From NCBI RefSeq assembly GCF_023656515.1, contig NZ_JAMOFV010000006.1, forward strand, positions 3,518,036 to 3,582,035: a stretch of DNA of 64,000 bases, given 5' to 3'. The position numbers and the translations under genes are program-made. This DNA comes from Clostridium swellfunianum (lineage in GTDB: Bacteria; Bacillota; Clostridia; Clostridiales; Clostridiaceae). The notes beneath the pieces were generated by a model. It was given only the letters and a program-made list of their open reading frames with translations, was not told where the DNA came from and did no database searches. Shown here in pieces: positions 36,504-45,663 of this stretch (position 1 is the first letter of the stretch; each line of letters opens with the position of its first letter).

Positions 36504-36519
36504 TTAAATTAAATTTATA
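36504..36519 (+). promoter_or_regulatory. second OhrR-type box before the peroxidase gene
   Basis: TTAAATTAAATTTATA is similar to the box upstream of ohrR and sits 33 bases before the gpx start, suggesting direct control of the peroxidase by OhrR. Confidence 0.5.
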
Positions 36520-36551
36520 TAAATGAAAGTAATTTTAAAGGAGAATGAACA

Positions 36552-37028
36552 ATGAAATTTTATGATTTTTCAGCAAATGATATTTATGGTGAAGAGGTAA
36601 AAATGGATGCCTACAAGGGGAAGGCAGTCTTGGTTGTTAACACTGCAAGCAAATGCGGACTAACCCCACAATTTAAGGAATTAGAAGCCCTATACGAGGA
36701 ATATAAAGACAAGGGTCTTGAGATACTCGGTTTCCCATGCAATCAATTTGCAAATCAGGATTCAGGAAGCAATGAAGACATACAGCAATTTTGCCAGTTG
36801 AATTATGGAGTCACCTTCACAATGTTTGAAAAGATAGATGTAAACGGAAGTGAGGCACACCCTTTATATAAATACCTGAAAGGTGAGGCAAAAGGCTTTA
36901 TAAGCAAGGAAATAAAGTGGAACTTCACTAAGTTCTTAATTGACTCTGATGGAAACGTGATAAAAAGATATGCACCTACAGTGGTACCGTCAAAGATTAA
37001 AAAGGATATAGAAAAATGCTTGGCATAG
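36552..37028 (+). CDS. gpx: thioredoxin-dependent glutathione peroxidase family protein
   Basis: 158 residues of the GPx/BsaA family. Reactive Cys35 in [11 protein letters not shown] (Cys instead of selenocysteine), resolving-type Cys63 in FPCNQF with the conserved Gln, and WNFTKF. It reduces organic hydroperoxides using thioredoxin. ATG 36552 follows AAAGGAGAATGAAC. It pairs with OhrR as a defence module in place of the usual ohr gene. Confidence 0.92.
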   Translation: MKFYDFSANDIYGEEVKMDAYKGKAVLVVNTASKCGLTPQFKELEALYEEYKDKGLEILGFPCNQFANQDSGSNEDIQQFCQLNYGVTFTMFEKIDVNGSEAHPLYKYLKGEAKGFISKEIKWNFTKFLIDSDGNVIKRYAPTVVPSKIKKDIEKCLA

Positions 37029-37048
37029 GACCATATTAGCAATGAATT

Positions 37049-37082
37049 AGCACTATTTCTGCCAGAAAGGTGCTTTTTTATT
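37049..37082 (+). terminator. terminator after gpx
   Basis: AGCAC with GTGCT enclosing TTTCT/AGAAA, followed by six Ts. Confidence 0.75.
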
Positions 37083-37177
37083 TTCATAGTTAAAATCTTA
37101 TATCTAAGTCTTGATACGAAATGTAATTGAGATATAATTACAATGAATGCTTAAGGCAAAAGAAGGGATTGATTATT

Positions 37178-37711
37178 ATGCAAAAGGGAATATATGTTAT
37201 TACAGGTGTAATGGCATCAGGCAAATCAACTGTTGCTGAAGCTTTATCAAAAAAACTAGAAAAGAGTGTTCATATCCATGGAGATACTTTTAGGAAGATG
37301 ATTGTAAGCGGCAGAGAAGAAATGTGTGAAAGTCCAAGTGAAGAGGCCTTAAACCAGCTTGATTTAAGGTATCGTATCGCTGCAAAAGCTGCAAAGGAAT
37401 ATTATGATAGCGGCTTTACAGTTGTTGTTCAGGACAACTATTTAGGGGATAAGCTAATGTATTTTGTGGAACTTCTAAAGAACTACCCAGTTTATGTTAT
37501 CGTGTTAAGTCCTAGTATAAGAACCATAGAACACCGGGAAAAAAATAGAGGAAAGAAAGGTTACATTGGTTTTACGGTTGAAAGCTTATATCAAGGTTTC
37601 ATGGAAAATACACCTAGAATAGGGCTTTGGCTGGACACATCTAGTATGTCACCACAAGAAACAGTGGATGAAATTATAAAAAGGGCTGACAGTGAAGCAA
37701 AATATAACTAA
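37178..37711 (+). CDS. P-loop kinase / phosphotransferase-like ATPase
   Basis: 177 residues. ITGVMASGKSTVAEAL near the N-terminus is a Walker A (GVMASGKST), with IHGDTFRKMI next, resembling AAA-33/chloramphenicol phosphotransferase-like small kinases. The frame is open from 37127, but AGAAGGGATT supports ATG 37178. Substrate unknown. Confidence 0.7.
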   Translation: MQKGIYVITGVMASGKSTVAEALSKKLEKSVHIHGDTFRKMIVSGREEMCESPSEEALNQLDLRYRIAAKAAKEYYDSGFTVVVQDNYLGDKLMYFVELLKNYPVYVIVLSPSIRTIEHREKNRGKKGYIGFTVESLYQGFMENTPRIGLWLDTSSMSPQETVDEIIKRADSEAKYN

Positions 37712-37738
37712 TTCGGGTAAAACTAATGAGGATTTAAA

Positions 37739-37767
37739 GACAACCCTATAGAATAAATAAAGTTGTT
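37739..37767 (+). promoter_or_regulatory. BusR-type operator candidate before the busR-like gene
   Basis: GACAAC (37739-37744), 17 bases, GTTGTT (37762-37767): nearly the same arrangement as the two GACAAC-N16-GTTGTC units at the osmolyte transporter promoter 1.6 kb downstream. Confidence 0.5.
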
Positions 37768-37848
37768 TCTTTGCCTTGATTGCTTTATAATTGAAAAAAA
37801 GGCTATAATAATGCAAAAATAACATAATAACAAATGGAGGCAGTTTTA

Positions 37849-38472
37849 ATGTCAGAGGTTTCAATTATTAAACCTATATATCAGCAGATTGCTATAGATG
37901 TGGCAAGTAGGATAGCAAGCGGTGAATTTGCTGTTGGAGAAAGAATCCATGGACGGTCCACCCTTGCAGGTCAATATAATGTATCTCCTGAGACTATTAG
38001 GAGAGCTATTATTATTTTAGAAGACGTAGGTATTGTAGAAGTTGCTCAGGGCAGCGGCATTACAGTAAAATCGAGAGATGGAGCCTTTAAGTTTATTGAG
38101 AAATTTAAGAGCAAGGATTCAATGACTTCTATTAAAAAGAACATGGAGAATATATTGAATGAAAAAAGAAAGCTTGAAGATAGCTTGACTTCTTATGTAG
38201 ATATGCTTATTGACTACTCGGAAAGATTTAAAAACTCCAATCCTTTTGCTCCTATGGAAATTGAAATACCTAAAGAATCAAAGCTTCTTGGAAAGACAGT
38301 TGCGGAGACCAACTTTTGGCAGAATACAGGAGCGACTATAATAGGTATAAGAAGAGAAGGAACTTTGATATTGTCACCAGGACCATATGTTGCTTTTAAT
38401 GCTGGTGATATTTATGTAATGATAGGCGAGGAAAGCTCCTACGAAAGAGTGAAAAATTTTATAAAAGAATAA
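37849..38472 (+). CDS. busR: BusR-like GntR regulator with RCK_C domain
   Basis: 207 residues. N-terminal GntR winged helix (about 5-75: PIYQQIAIDVASRIASGEF, NVSPETIRRAI), a coiled-coil linker (about 90-130), and a C-terminal TrkA-C/RCK_C domain (about 137-207: SKLLGKTVAETNFW, GDIYVMIG). This combination defines BusR, the c-di-AMP-responsive repressor of osmolyte uptake in streptococci and lactococci. ATGGAGGCAG places the start at ATG 37849, not 37834. The OpuC-type transporter nearby has matching operator-like repeats, supporting the assignment. Confidence 0.82.
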   Translation: MSEVSIIKPIYQQIAIDVASRIASGEFAVGERIHGRSTLAGQYNVSPETIRRAIIILEDVGIVEVAQGSGITVKSRDGAFKFIEKFKSKDSMTSIKKNMENILNEKRKLEDSLTSYVDMLIDYSERFKNSNPFAPMEIEIPKESKLLGKTVAETNFWQNTGATIIGIRREGTLILSPGPYVAFNAGDIYVMIGEESSYERVKNFIKE

Positions 38473-38516
38473 AGGGTTTTAAGATTAAAATATTTTTTTA
38501 GAGTTATTGCAAATAT

Positions 38517-38572
38517 CTCCCAAGAGTGATATATTTATAACATGGATGTTATAAATATATCACTCTTGGGAG
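38517..38572. other. perfect palindrome with 27-bp arms covering a ribosome binding site
   Basis: Arms at 38517-38543 and 38546-38572 are perfect reverse complements separated by GG. The right arm ends in CTTGGGAG, so all but the last base of the GGGAGG Shine-Dalgarno of the gene at 38582 is locked in the stem. No T-run follows, so it is not an ordinary terminator. Confidence 0.9.
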
Positions 38573-38581
38573 GTTTATTTT

Positions 38582-38992
38582 ATGGATGCGAAAATGAATG
38601 TTAAACTAAGGCTTACTATGGAGGTAGTAACAGCGCTATATCTATTTCTTAGTGCATTACTAAAGAATATTAATGTAATTAACTCTAACAGCTCAATGTA
38701 TCCAGTTTTTATTTGGATAGCAATATGGTGCGTAATATTTTTATATCGTAAAAAATTAGGTGGAATAACTGATGAGCTAGTAGTTTCTATATTGTCTAAA
38801 GTAAACAGAATAGATGTATATTTTTTAATAGTTGTGGTTGGTATTTTTAGCATCTTCCTTGTATCTCCGTATAATAGTCTTATAATTTCAAAGGTTACAA
38901 TAGGGTTATATTTAATGTTTATATTACTAATCGCAACTGTTATTAGATTGTTATTGTTTATATATTATGATAGAAAGGGGATATATAAATAA
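38582..38992 (+). CDS. small integral membrane protein paired with an XRE regulator
   Basis: 136 residues with four predicted membrane helices, no recognised family signature. ATG 38582 follows GGGAGG, which lies in a long palindrome. The stop codon directly abuts the GTG of the next gene, so the two are translationally coupled. Membrane protein plus short Cro/CI-type regulator pairs are common in Firmicutes; the function of this class is not clear. Confidence 0.7.
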   Translation: MDAKMNVKLRLTMEVVTALYLFLSALLKNINVINSNSSMYPVFIWIAIWCVIFLYRKKLGGITDELVVSILSKVNRIDVYFLIVVVGIFSIFLVSPYNSLIISKVTIGLYLMFILLIATVIRLLLFIYYDRKGIYK

Positions 38993-39196
38993 GTGTCAAT
39001 TTTAATAACAAGGATAAGAGAATATAGAGAAAAAGCATCAATAAGTCAAAATGAGCTTGCAAAACTTGTAGGGGTTAGAAGAGAAACAATAGTTCATTTA
39101 GAAAACGGAAAATATAACCCTTCTTTAAAATTAGCAATGGACATATCAAAGGTGTTCAATACAACAGTTGAAAACCTGTTTGAATTTATTGATTAA
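38993..39196 (+). CDS. short XRE-family helix-turn-helix regulator
   Basis: 67 residues, a single HTH_3 domain: IREYREKASISQNELAKLVG and RRETIVHLENGKYNPSLKLA, ending in TVENLFEF. GTG start immediately after the stop of the membrane protein gene. It probably represses its own operon, with the palindrome at 38517 a candidate site. Confidence 0.85.
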   Translation: MSILITRIREYREKASISQNELAKLVGVRRETIVHLENGKYNPSLKLAMDISKVFNTTVENLFEFID

Positions 39197-39211
39197 TTAA
39201 TTATATTTAGC

Positions 39212-39249
39212 AGAGCATGTTAATTTGAAAAAATTAATGTGCTCTTTTA
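39212..39249 (+). terminator. terminator after the XRE gene
   Basis: AGAGCA (39212-39217) with TGCTCT (39240-39245), inner TTAATT/AATTAA pairing, followed by Ts. Confidence 0.75.
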
Positions 39250-39296
39250 TTTTCTCTTGTTCATAGAATCGTAATATTTAAATTAGTCAGGCAACA

Positions 39297-39369
39297 TTTA
39301 CAAATAGACAACCTTGTGGTAATATAAAGTTGTCACATAAAGACAACTTGCTTAAATAAGAAGGTTGTC
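39297..39369 (+). promoter_or_regulatory. osmolyte transporter promoter with tandem BusR-type operators
   Basis: TTTACA (39297-39302), 17-base spacer, TAATAT (39320-39325). Two units GACAAC-N16-GTTGTC at 39307-39334 and 39342-39369 repeat with a 35-base period; the first spans the -10 box. A similar unit lies before the busR-like gene. Confidence 0.65.
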
Positions 39370-39459
39370 AGTGGAGGTTTAAGAGCTTAAGCATTCAAGA
39401 CGGTACTGAAAGAGAAGGCAATAATGATTATGAATGTAGAAAGCTATAGGAGGGGTTTT

Positions 39460-40587
39460 ATGTTAGAGTTTAAGAATATAAGCAAGGTTTTTAAGAATAA
39501 AACCATAATAGAAAACATTAGTTTTACAGTAAACAAAGGGGAGTTTGTAGTTTTAATTGGGCCAAGCGGCTGCGGTAAGACTACAACTTTAAAAATGATA
39601 AATAAGCTGATACCAGCTACCTCAGGAAATATCTACCTTGATGGTAAGGATATTTTAAAAGAGGATGTCATTACCCTAAGAAGAAATATGGGCTATGTAA
39701 TTCAGCAGACTGGCCTTTTTCCTCATATGACCGTTGGTGAAAACATTGGACTTATACCAAGGCTTGAAAAGTGGGAAGAAAGCAAAATAGTTGAAAGAAC
39801 TGTTGAGCTTTTAAACATGGTGGGCATGGAGTCTGAGCAGTATATAGACAGGTACCCCTGCGAGCTAAGCGGAGGACAGCAGCAGAGAATAGGGGTTGCA
39901 AGAGCTTTTGCCACAAATCCAGATATAATCCTTATGGATGAACCATTTAGCGCTCTGGATCCAATAACAAGAAGCCAGCTTCAGGATGAGCTTTTCAATT
40001 TGCAGCAAGAGCTTAAAAAGACAATTGTCTTTGTCACTCACGATATGGATGAGGCTTTAAAGCTTGCAGACAGAATATGCATTATGAAGGACGGTAAAAT
40101 TCTTCAGTTTGATACTCCAGAAAATATACTAAAGAAGCCGGCGGATGAGTTTGTTGAAGAATTTATAGGAAAGAATAGAATATGGCAGCAGCCTGAATTT
40201 ATAAAAGCTAAGGATATTATGATAGCTGAGCCTGTTAAGACGAGCCGTTCAAGGACAATAGTCCAAGCTGTTGAAATAATGAAATCAAATAAAGTAGATA
40301 GTTTGATGATTGTAGACAAAGCAAACAAGCTGGAAGGAATCGTTACTCTTAAAAATATAAGAAAGCAGGAGAGTACTTCATTAAAGCTTGAAAGCATTAT
40401 GGAGACAGAGGTTAAGTTTGTTAATATTGATGAATCTCTAATAGATATATTAAAGAAAATGAATGAGCTTCATATTGGATACGTACCAGTTGTAGACGAA
40501 GCTTCTAGATTGGTTGGATTAATTACGAAAAGCAGCCTTCTAAGCGTGTTAAGCAATCAATACATCAATCAGGAGGTGGAGATTTAA
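39460..40587 (+). CDS. opuCA: glycine betaine/carnitine/choline ABC transporter ATP-binding protein
   Basis: 375 residues: ABC ATPase domain (Walker A GPSGCGKTT, signature LSGGQQQR, ILMDEPFSALDP) followed by two CBS domains (about 250-375: KDIMIAEPVKTSRSR, ESIMETEVKFV). CBS-fused ATPases of this family are gated by ionic strength or c-di-AMP. The frame is open from 39424, but AGGAGGGG supports ATG 39460. It overlaps the permease gene by one base. Confidence 0.93.
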   Translation: MLEFKNISKVFKNKTIIENISFTVNKGEFVVLIGPSGCGKTTTLKMINKLIPATSGNIYLDGKDILKEDVITLRRNMGYVIQQTGLFPHMTVGENIGLIPRLEKWEESKIVERTVELLNMVGMESEQYIDRYPCELSGGQQQRIGVARAFATNPDIILMDEPFSALDPITRSQLQDELFNLQQELKKTIVFVTHDMDEALKLADRICIMKDGKILQFDTPENILKKPADEFVEEFIGKNRIWQQPEFIKAKDIMIAEPVKTSRSRTIVQAVEIMKSNKVDSLMIVDKANKLEGIVTLKNIRKQESTSLKLESIMETEVKFVNIDESLIDILKKMNELHIGYVPVVDEASRLVGLITKSSLLSVLSNQYINQEVEI

Positions 40588-42170
40588 TGAGTTTATTTAA
40601 AGGCTTTATGGAATTTATAGCCTCGAGAAGCAGCCAGATTACAGCTTTAATTCTTGAGCACATACAATTAACAATATTTGCAGTAGTAATAGCTATAGCT
40701 ATAGGAATTCCTCTAGGAATACTCATAACCAGAGTAAAAAAACTCTCTGGTCCAATACTTGGCTTTGCAAATGTAATACAAGCTGTCCCAAGCTTAGCAC
40801 TGCTGGGCTTTTTGATCCCTCTCCTAGGAATAGGGAGTAAACCTGCAATTCTTATGGTATTTTTATACTCCCTACTTCCAATAATTAAAAACACCTATAC
40901 AGGACTAATGAATATTAATCCTGATATAATTGAAGCCTCCAAGGGCATGGGAATGACTAAAAGCCAGATTTTAAGAATGGTTCAGCTTCCCCTTGCCCTT
41001 CCAATAATTATGACAGGTATTAGAATATCAGCTGTTACAGCTGTCGGACTTATGACAATTGCAGCCTTTGTTGGCGCAGGCGGTCTTGGTTACATGGTTT
41101 TCTCAGGTGTTCAGACCGTTAATAATTACATGATACTAGCTGGCGCAATACCAGCATGTCTATTGGCACTTGCAATGGACTTTGTGGTAGGAAAGATTGA
41201 AAAAGGGGTAACACCACCAGGAATAAGAAAAGCAGATGGAACAATTAAGCTTCCAAAGAAAAAAAGCTATAAGCCTACTTTAATGCAAAAGTATATAGCT
41301 GCTGCATTGGCAGTTATATTTATAGCTTCTGGAGTTTATTTCTACACAAGAAAGTCAGACAAAATAGTAGTGGGTTCTAAAAACTATAATGAGCAGCTGG
41401 TACTTGGAAACATGCTAGCAGAACTAATTGAAGGAAATACAGATCTTGAGGTTGACAGAAAGCTAAATCTTGGAGGCTCCAGTATAGCCTTTGACGCCCT
41501 TAAAACTGGAGAGCTGGATATGTACGTGGAATATATAGGTACCGCACTTGTTAATATAATGAAACAGCCCGTAGTTAATGACCCTGACAAGGCTTATGAC
41601 ATTGTAAGCGACTATTTTAGTAAAAACTACGGCATAACCTGGCTTGAGCCGCTGGGCTTTAACAATACCTACACTTTGGCTGTTAGAATGGATACTGCTG
41701 AAAAGTATAACCTAGAGACTTTTTCAGACATAGCTAAAGTAGCAGACCAGCTTACCTTAGGCTGCACCATAGAGTTCAGCAATAGAGAAGACGGCTATCT
41801 GGGATTAAATAAAATGTATAACATGAAATTTAAAGGTGTTAGCCCAGTTGATGGAGGCTTAAGATATACTTCCTTAAACAGCAATAAGACAGATGTTATA
41901 GATGCTTTTTCAACAGATGGCTTATTAAAGGCCTTTGGGCTTAAGGTTTTAAAGGATGATAAGAACTTTTTTCCACCTTATCACGCCGCTCCTATAGTAA
42001 GTACTAAAACTTTGGAGAAATATCCAGAACTTAAGCCTTTAATAAATAAGCTAGGTAACAAGCTTAATGATGATAAGATGAGAGAACTAAACTATAAGGT
42101 GGATAAGCTTAACGAAGATCCTGCAAAAGTTGCAAGAGATTTCTTGCTTGAAAGTGGTTTGATTAAGTAA
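40587..42170 (+). CDS. fused permease and substrate-binding protein of the OpuC-type transporter
   Basis: 527 residues. Residues about 1-215 form the BPD_transp_1 permease (IQAVPSLALLGFLIPLLG, EASKGMGMTKSQI, VGAGGLGYMVF), a membrane helix follows at about 233-252, and the rest is an OpuAC-like extracellular binding domain (IVVGSKNYNEQLVLGNML, YVEYIGTALVNI). This merges OpuCB and OpuCC, as in BusB of lactic acid bacteria. ATG overlaps the stop of the ATPase gene (TAATG). Confidence 0.92.
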   Translation: MSLFKGFMEFIASRSSQITALILEHIQLTIFAVVIAIAIGIPLGILITRVKKLSGPILGFANVIQAVPSLALLGFLIPLLGIGSKPAILMVFLYSLLPIIKNTYTGLMNINPDIIEASKGMGMTKSQILRMVQLPLALPIIMTGIRISAVTAVGLMTIAAFVGAGGLGYMVFSGVQTVNNYMILAGAIPACLLALAMDFVVGKIEKGVTPPGIRKADGTIKLPKKKSYKPTLMQKYIAAALAVIFIASGVYFYTRKSDKIVVGSKNYNEQLVLGNMLAELIEGNTDLEVDRKLNLGGSSIAFDALKTGELDMYVEYIGTALVNIMKQPVVNDPDKAYDIVSDYFSKNYGITWLEPLGFNNTYTLAVRMDTAEKYNLETFSDIAKVADQLTLGCTIEFSNREDGYLGLNKMYNMKFKGVSPVDGGLRYTSLNSNKTDVIDAFSTDGLLKAFGLKVLKDDKNFFPPYHAAPIVSTKTLEKYPELKPLINKLGNKLNDDKMRELNYKVDKLNEDPAKVARDFLLESGLIK

Positions 42171-42332
42171 TTGGAATGATAAACCCTTAAAAATTATGAA
42201 TTGAAGTAATGGTAAATACTTCTTGTTTTTAACAAATATAGGTATAATATAATTATGATAGCGTAACAGCATTTATCATAAGTTAATAATTATTATAAAC
42301 CTATTTATAATTTTGAGGGAGTGAATTTGTAA

Positions 42333-43076
42333 ATGAAAAAATTGCAAGAAAACAAACCAATTTGGCACGCTGTGATTTGGATACTTATGTATATTTTAGT
42401 GGTCAATATTGGCGACAACATTTCAGGAAGCTTAGGACAGGCTAATTTGCCTACAGTAGTTTTACTGATAGCTTTTTCCATAGTGCTTCTTATTTATTTA
42501 AAAAAGAACAACTGGTTTGAGCTATACGGTTTTAGAAAAATAGGGAAGGCAGAGCTAACAAAGGCTCTATTCTTCGTTCCTATTTTAGCTACGGTTTTTC
42601 TTCATTATCTTAGAGGCATAAATAAAGAACTTGGGTTTAAGGGTTTTATTCTAGCCATTGCCTTGATGCTATGCGTTGGCTTTATTGAGGAAGTAGTGTT
42701 TAGAGGCTTTTTATACCAAGGCATTTTAAAGGAAAGCGGAATGAGAAGAGCAGTGCTTATTTCAGGAATAACCTTTGCAATAGGACATATTGTAAACCTG
42801 CTTAGGGGATATACCACTGCAGACCAGATAAATCAAGTTGTAATAGGAATATTCATTGGCATCACCCTTGCGCTTATTGTTGCTCTTACAAAAAGTATTC
42901 TGCCCTGTATACTTTACCACATATTGTTTAATATTAGCGGAACTATTACCTACAGCAATTTAAAGCTGGAGACCTATATGGTAGTAATAACCTCTGTGGT
43001 TTGTGTATTGTATTCAGTTTATATGCTAAAGGTATTTAATCTTAAGAAAGACTCTCAAAAAAATATGACTGTGTAG
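42333..43076 (+). CDS. CPBP-family intramembrane metalloprotease
   Basis: 247 residues, about seven membrane helices. The Abi/CPBP motifs are EEVVFRG (Glu119, Glu120, Arg124), FAIGHIVNLL with the second-motif His, and YHILFNISG with the third. Such proteins process prenylated or other membrane peptides or give bacteriocin self-immunity. ATG 42333 is 10-12 bases after GAGGGAGTGA. Monocistronic. Confidence 0.88.
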   Translation: MKKLQENKPIWHAVIWILMYILVVNIGDNISGSLGQANLPTVVLLIAFSIVLLIYLKKNNWFELYGFRKIGKAELTKALFFVPILATVFLHYLRGINKELGFKGFILAIALMLCVGFIEEVVFRGFLYQGILKESGMRRAVLISGITFAIGHIVNLLRGYTTADQINQVVIGIFIGITLALIVALTKSILPCILYHILFNISGTITYSNLKLETYMVVITSVVCVLYSVYMLKVFNLKKDSQKNMTV

Positions 43077-43078
43077 AG

Positions 43079-43104
43079 AAAAAGAGCCTGAGGGCTCTTT
43101 TTAT
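43079..43104. terminator. bidirectional terminator between convergent genes
   Basis: AAAAAGAGCC (43079-43088) with GGCTCTTTTT (43093-43102); A-run and T-run allow use from both sides. Confidence 0.85.
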
Positions 43105-43116
43105 TCTTGTATACAG

Positions 43117-44739
43117 TTAAGAGGTTTTCTTTTTTGTAAAAAGAATTGCTCTGTCCCAGATGATATCAAAAACATAGGGACCAACCATAGCTATCTGATC
43201 TAAATAAACTCTAAAGACTATGCGGGCATCCTTGTTATTATCAACTCCGTAGGCTTTTCCAAGAGGGTTTCCTGTGCTGTAGTGAATGATTACAACATTT
43301 TTTTCATCGGCTTTTCTTGCCATTTTATATACATAATAATATCCAGAGTTTTCATAGCCTTCAGGAAAATATTCTGCTGCGGAATTAGGAAATTGAACTG
43401 TACTAAAGGCTCCTGCAACACCATTGAAAAGTTCTACTCCATAGAAGCTTGCATTGGAATATATGGCTTTTCCGGTTTGCTTGTGATTGATGCCGTATAC
43501 TATCACAAAATCATCATCGCTCGTGAATTTAAAATCCTCCGTTTTAAAATACACAGCATCTCTATTATCTCCATATACATTCATATCCCGCAGAATAGCA
43601 TTATAATTATCGGGAATCCCAATGGTAAAATCCAAGTCCACAGGGTTGTATTCAGGAGTTCCATATTTTTTGATAATCTCACTTCTAAGGTAATCAAAGT
43701 CATTCCTGGAGTTTGGTACAACCTGGTACTCAGTTATACCTGTTTCCCTGATTTTAAGGGTTGGCACCGGCCATGGGTTTAGATTAGCAAGAGGGCTTTT
43801 AGGTGTAATTCGAAGTACTCTAAAGTACTTATCTATATTGTTAATGTACTCCTCGCCAATATTTTGATTAGCCCATAATGCAAATCTCATCATAAAAATA
43901 AAGGTGTCCTTTCCCTTTTCAAGCCCTAGATTCACTAGATTATCAGGAATGTTGTCATCGTTCATAATGTCGGGGCTATAACCAGCTGCCTTAAGTGCCT
44001 CACGCATTTCTTTGTTTATGTTCCTGTCTGCAGTACTTATTATGATTGTAAAACTGTTGTAAGGTTTTCCAGGAGCACCTTTTGGAGTATTATCAGTCCA
44101 GAGATTATAGTTGTTTAATTGATCGCCAAGACTTGCAAAAACCATGTGGTAAAAGCCTGTATAAGCATCGCCAGCAGTAATTTCATTGCTATAGTCTTTT
44201 TCTGGTTTGTTCTCTGCAAAGCCGAGATAGCTTCTAAAGCAATAATACAAGGCAGGAGGAGGAGTTATTCCTATTAGCACAACGGCCTCGTCAGGACGCA
44301 GCTTAGAGTTAATTCCAGGAGCTATATAATTTATATTTGCAGGATAATTATTGGAATTGTCAGGGCTATAACCTACTGGGGGATTCTGCCCTTCCGAAGG
44401 GGCTTGATTTGGGGCTGGGGGAAGCAAACAGGCTGCATAGGGAGCACCTACATTGTTGCCTAAACAAGAATCAACCTTGCCTTCACTGCACAGCTTTATT
44501 ATGTCTATATAGCTTATTTTGCCTTCCTGAACAATAAAGCCTCTTTTGTTTAAGGTTGAAATAAAGTTACTTAAATTTGCAGCCTCATCCTCTGCATAAT
44601 TAGTAGATTGTCTTAAGAGGTTAGGATTAAATATTGGATTATTAATGCAGTAAGGACAAGGATACATGTTACAGCTACTGCACATGGGGTAGGAGTCATG
44701 CATTGGAGAGTTAAAGTAATAGGGATTGATTTTATACAT
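43117..44739 (-). CDS. uncharacterised Cys-rich N-terminal protein
   Basis: 540 residues from ATG 44739, which follows GAAAGGAAAG; the frame is open further but without a ribosome binding site. The N-terminus has CSSCNMYPCPYC, a four-Cys cluster that could bind metal, then a Pro/Asn-rich linker (about 100-140) and a long region without signal peptide or membrane helices. The mid-part includes EAVVLIGITPPPALYYCFRS and GDQLNNYNLW. I do not recognise a family. Divergent from the DUF4342 gene. Confidence 0.6.
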   Translation of the reverse strand: MYKINPYYFNSPMHDSYPMCSSCNMYPCPYCINNPIFNPNLLRQSTNYAEDEAANLSNFISTLNKRGFIVQEGKISYIDIIKLCSEGKVDSCLGNNVGAPYAACLLPPAPNQAPSEGQNPPVGYSPDNSNNYPANINYIAPGINSKLRPDEAVVLIGITPPPALYYCFRSYLGFAENKPEKDYSNEITAGDAYTGFYHMVFASLGDQLNNYNLWTDNTPKGAPGKPYNSFTIIISTADRNINKEMREALKAAGYSPDIMNDDNIPDNLVNLGLEKGKDTFIFMMRFALWANQNIGEEYINNIDKYFRVLRITPKSPLANLNPWPVPTLKIRETGITEYQVVPNSRNDFDYLRSEIIKKYGTPEYNPVDLDFTIGIPDNYNAILRDMNVYGDNRDAVYFKTEDFKFTSDDDFVIVYGINHKQTGKAIYSNASFYGVELFNGVAGAFSTVQFPNSAAEYFPEGYENSGYYYVYKMARKADEKNVVIIHYSTGNPLGKAYGVDNNKDARIVFRVYLDQIAMVGPYVFDIIWDRAILFTKKKTS

Positions 44740-44977
44740 TTTCTTCTTTCCTTTCACAGACTTTATACCATAATATGTTAAGGAGTTAACGGAGGTGCGG
44801 TTAGATGACACAAATGAACTGATTGCAGTTTATTTTGAATTATATGTTAGGATTTAAACTTGAAAATTTTCTAATCAAATTCTAATGTTTCATTAATTAT
44901 TGTCTAACTATTGCTACCTATAATAAAAGCATAAGGTTAAGGAAAACAAATAAATTATAGGAGAGAGGTAATAAAAA

Positions 44978-45448
44978 ATGACAGTAAGAATGGAAAATAT
45001 CGATGAACTTAGAAGAAGAACAAACGTAAGCTACGAGGCAGCAAAGGAAGCCCTTGAAAAATGCAATGATGATTTGCTGGAGGCAATTATTTATCTAGAG
45101 AAGAACAATATGGTTAAGTCAAATGCAGTTTGTGACAATAAGGAATCCTTATGGGATAAGTTTAAGAAGCTAGTTAAAAAAGGTAACAACACAAGATTTA
45201 TAATTAGCAAGAGAGGTGCAAATATTTTAAGCATACCTGTTACGCTGGCAGTTATTATAACAATAATTGCTCCTTACGTAACATGCTTAGCCCTTCTAGT
45301 TGCTCTAGTTACAGGACACAGGGTAAGGTTTGAAGGCAAGGACATGGAGTTAGATAAAGTAAATCAAATGATGGATAAGGTAGCAGACAGTGTAGACTGT
45401 GCTAAGAGGAAGCTTAGCGAAGACAGCAATGCGGAGGGAACGAGATAA
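44978..45448 (+). CDS. DUF4342 protein with UBA-like N-terminus
   Basis: 156 residues. The N-terminal 40 residues (IDELRRRTNVSYEAAKEALE) form a UBA/TS-N-like three-helix segment as in elongation factor Ts, followed by a DUF4342 region with a hydrophobic stretch at about 80-108 and an amphipathic C-terminus. Membrane association is likely; function unknown. ATG 44978 follows AGGAGAGAGG. Confidence 0.8.
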   Translation: MTVRMENIDELRRRTNVSYEAAKEALEKCNDDLLEAIIYLEKNNMVKSNAVCDNKESLWDKFKKLVKKGNNTRFIISKRGANILSIPVTLAVIITIIAPYVTCLALLVALVTGHRVRFEGKDMELDKVNQMMDKVADSVDCAKRKLSEDSNAEGTR

Positions 45449-45488
45449 TAAGAGCATCGTTTCTAATAAAATGATATAGGAAATGAAG

Positions 45489-45523
45489 AAATCAGCTAGA
45501 AAATGATCTAGCTGATTTTTTAT
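45489..45523 (+). terminator. terminator after the DUF4342 gene
   Basis: AAATCAGCTAGA (45489-45500) with TCTAGCTGATTT (45507-45518), followed by Ts. Confidence 0.9.
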
Positions 45524-45532
45524 TTCAGCAAC

Positions 45533-45628
45533 CTCTCAAATCCTTAGCAGAGTAAAAAGTTAACTTTTTATATTTATAAATTTTTAAAAAGTTAAAAAGT
45601 TAACTTTTTATGCTGCGAGAAAAAGAGG
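45533..45628. repeat. AT-rich palindromic repeat, degenerate copy C
   Basis: AAAAAGTTAACTTTTT blocks and the right end CTGCGAGA match copies A and B. Read on the minus strand its end codes FSRSIKS and a stop, parallel to FSRRVKS and FSRRTKS at the other copies. Confidence 0.6.
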
Positions 45629-45663
45629 ACTCACAATAAAAATATTACTATCAACTAAGAGTT

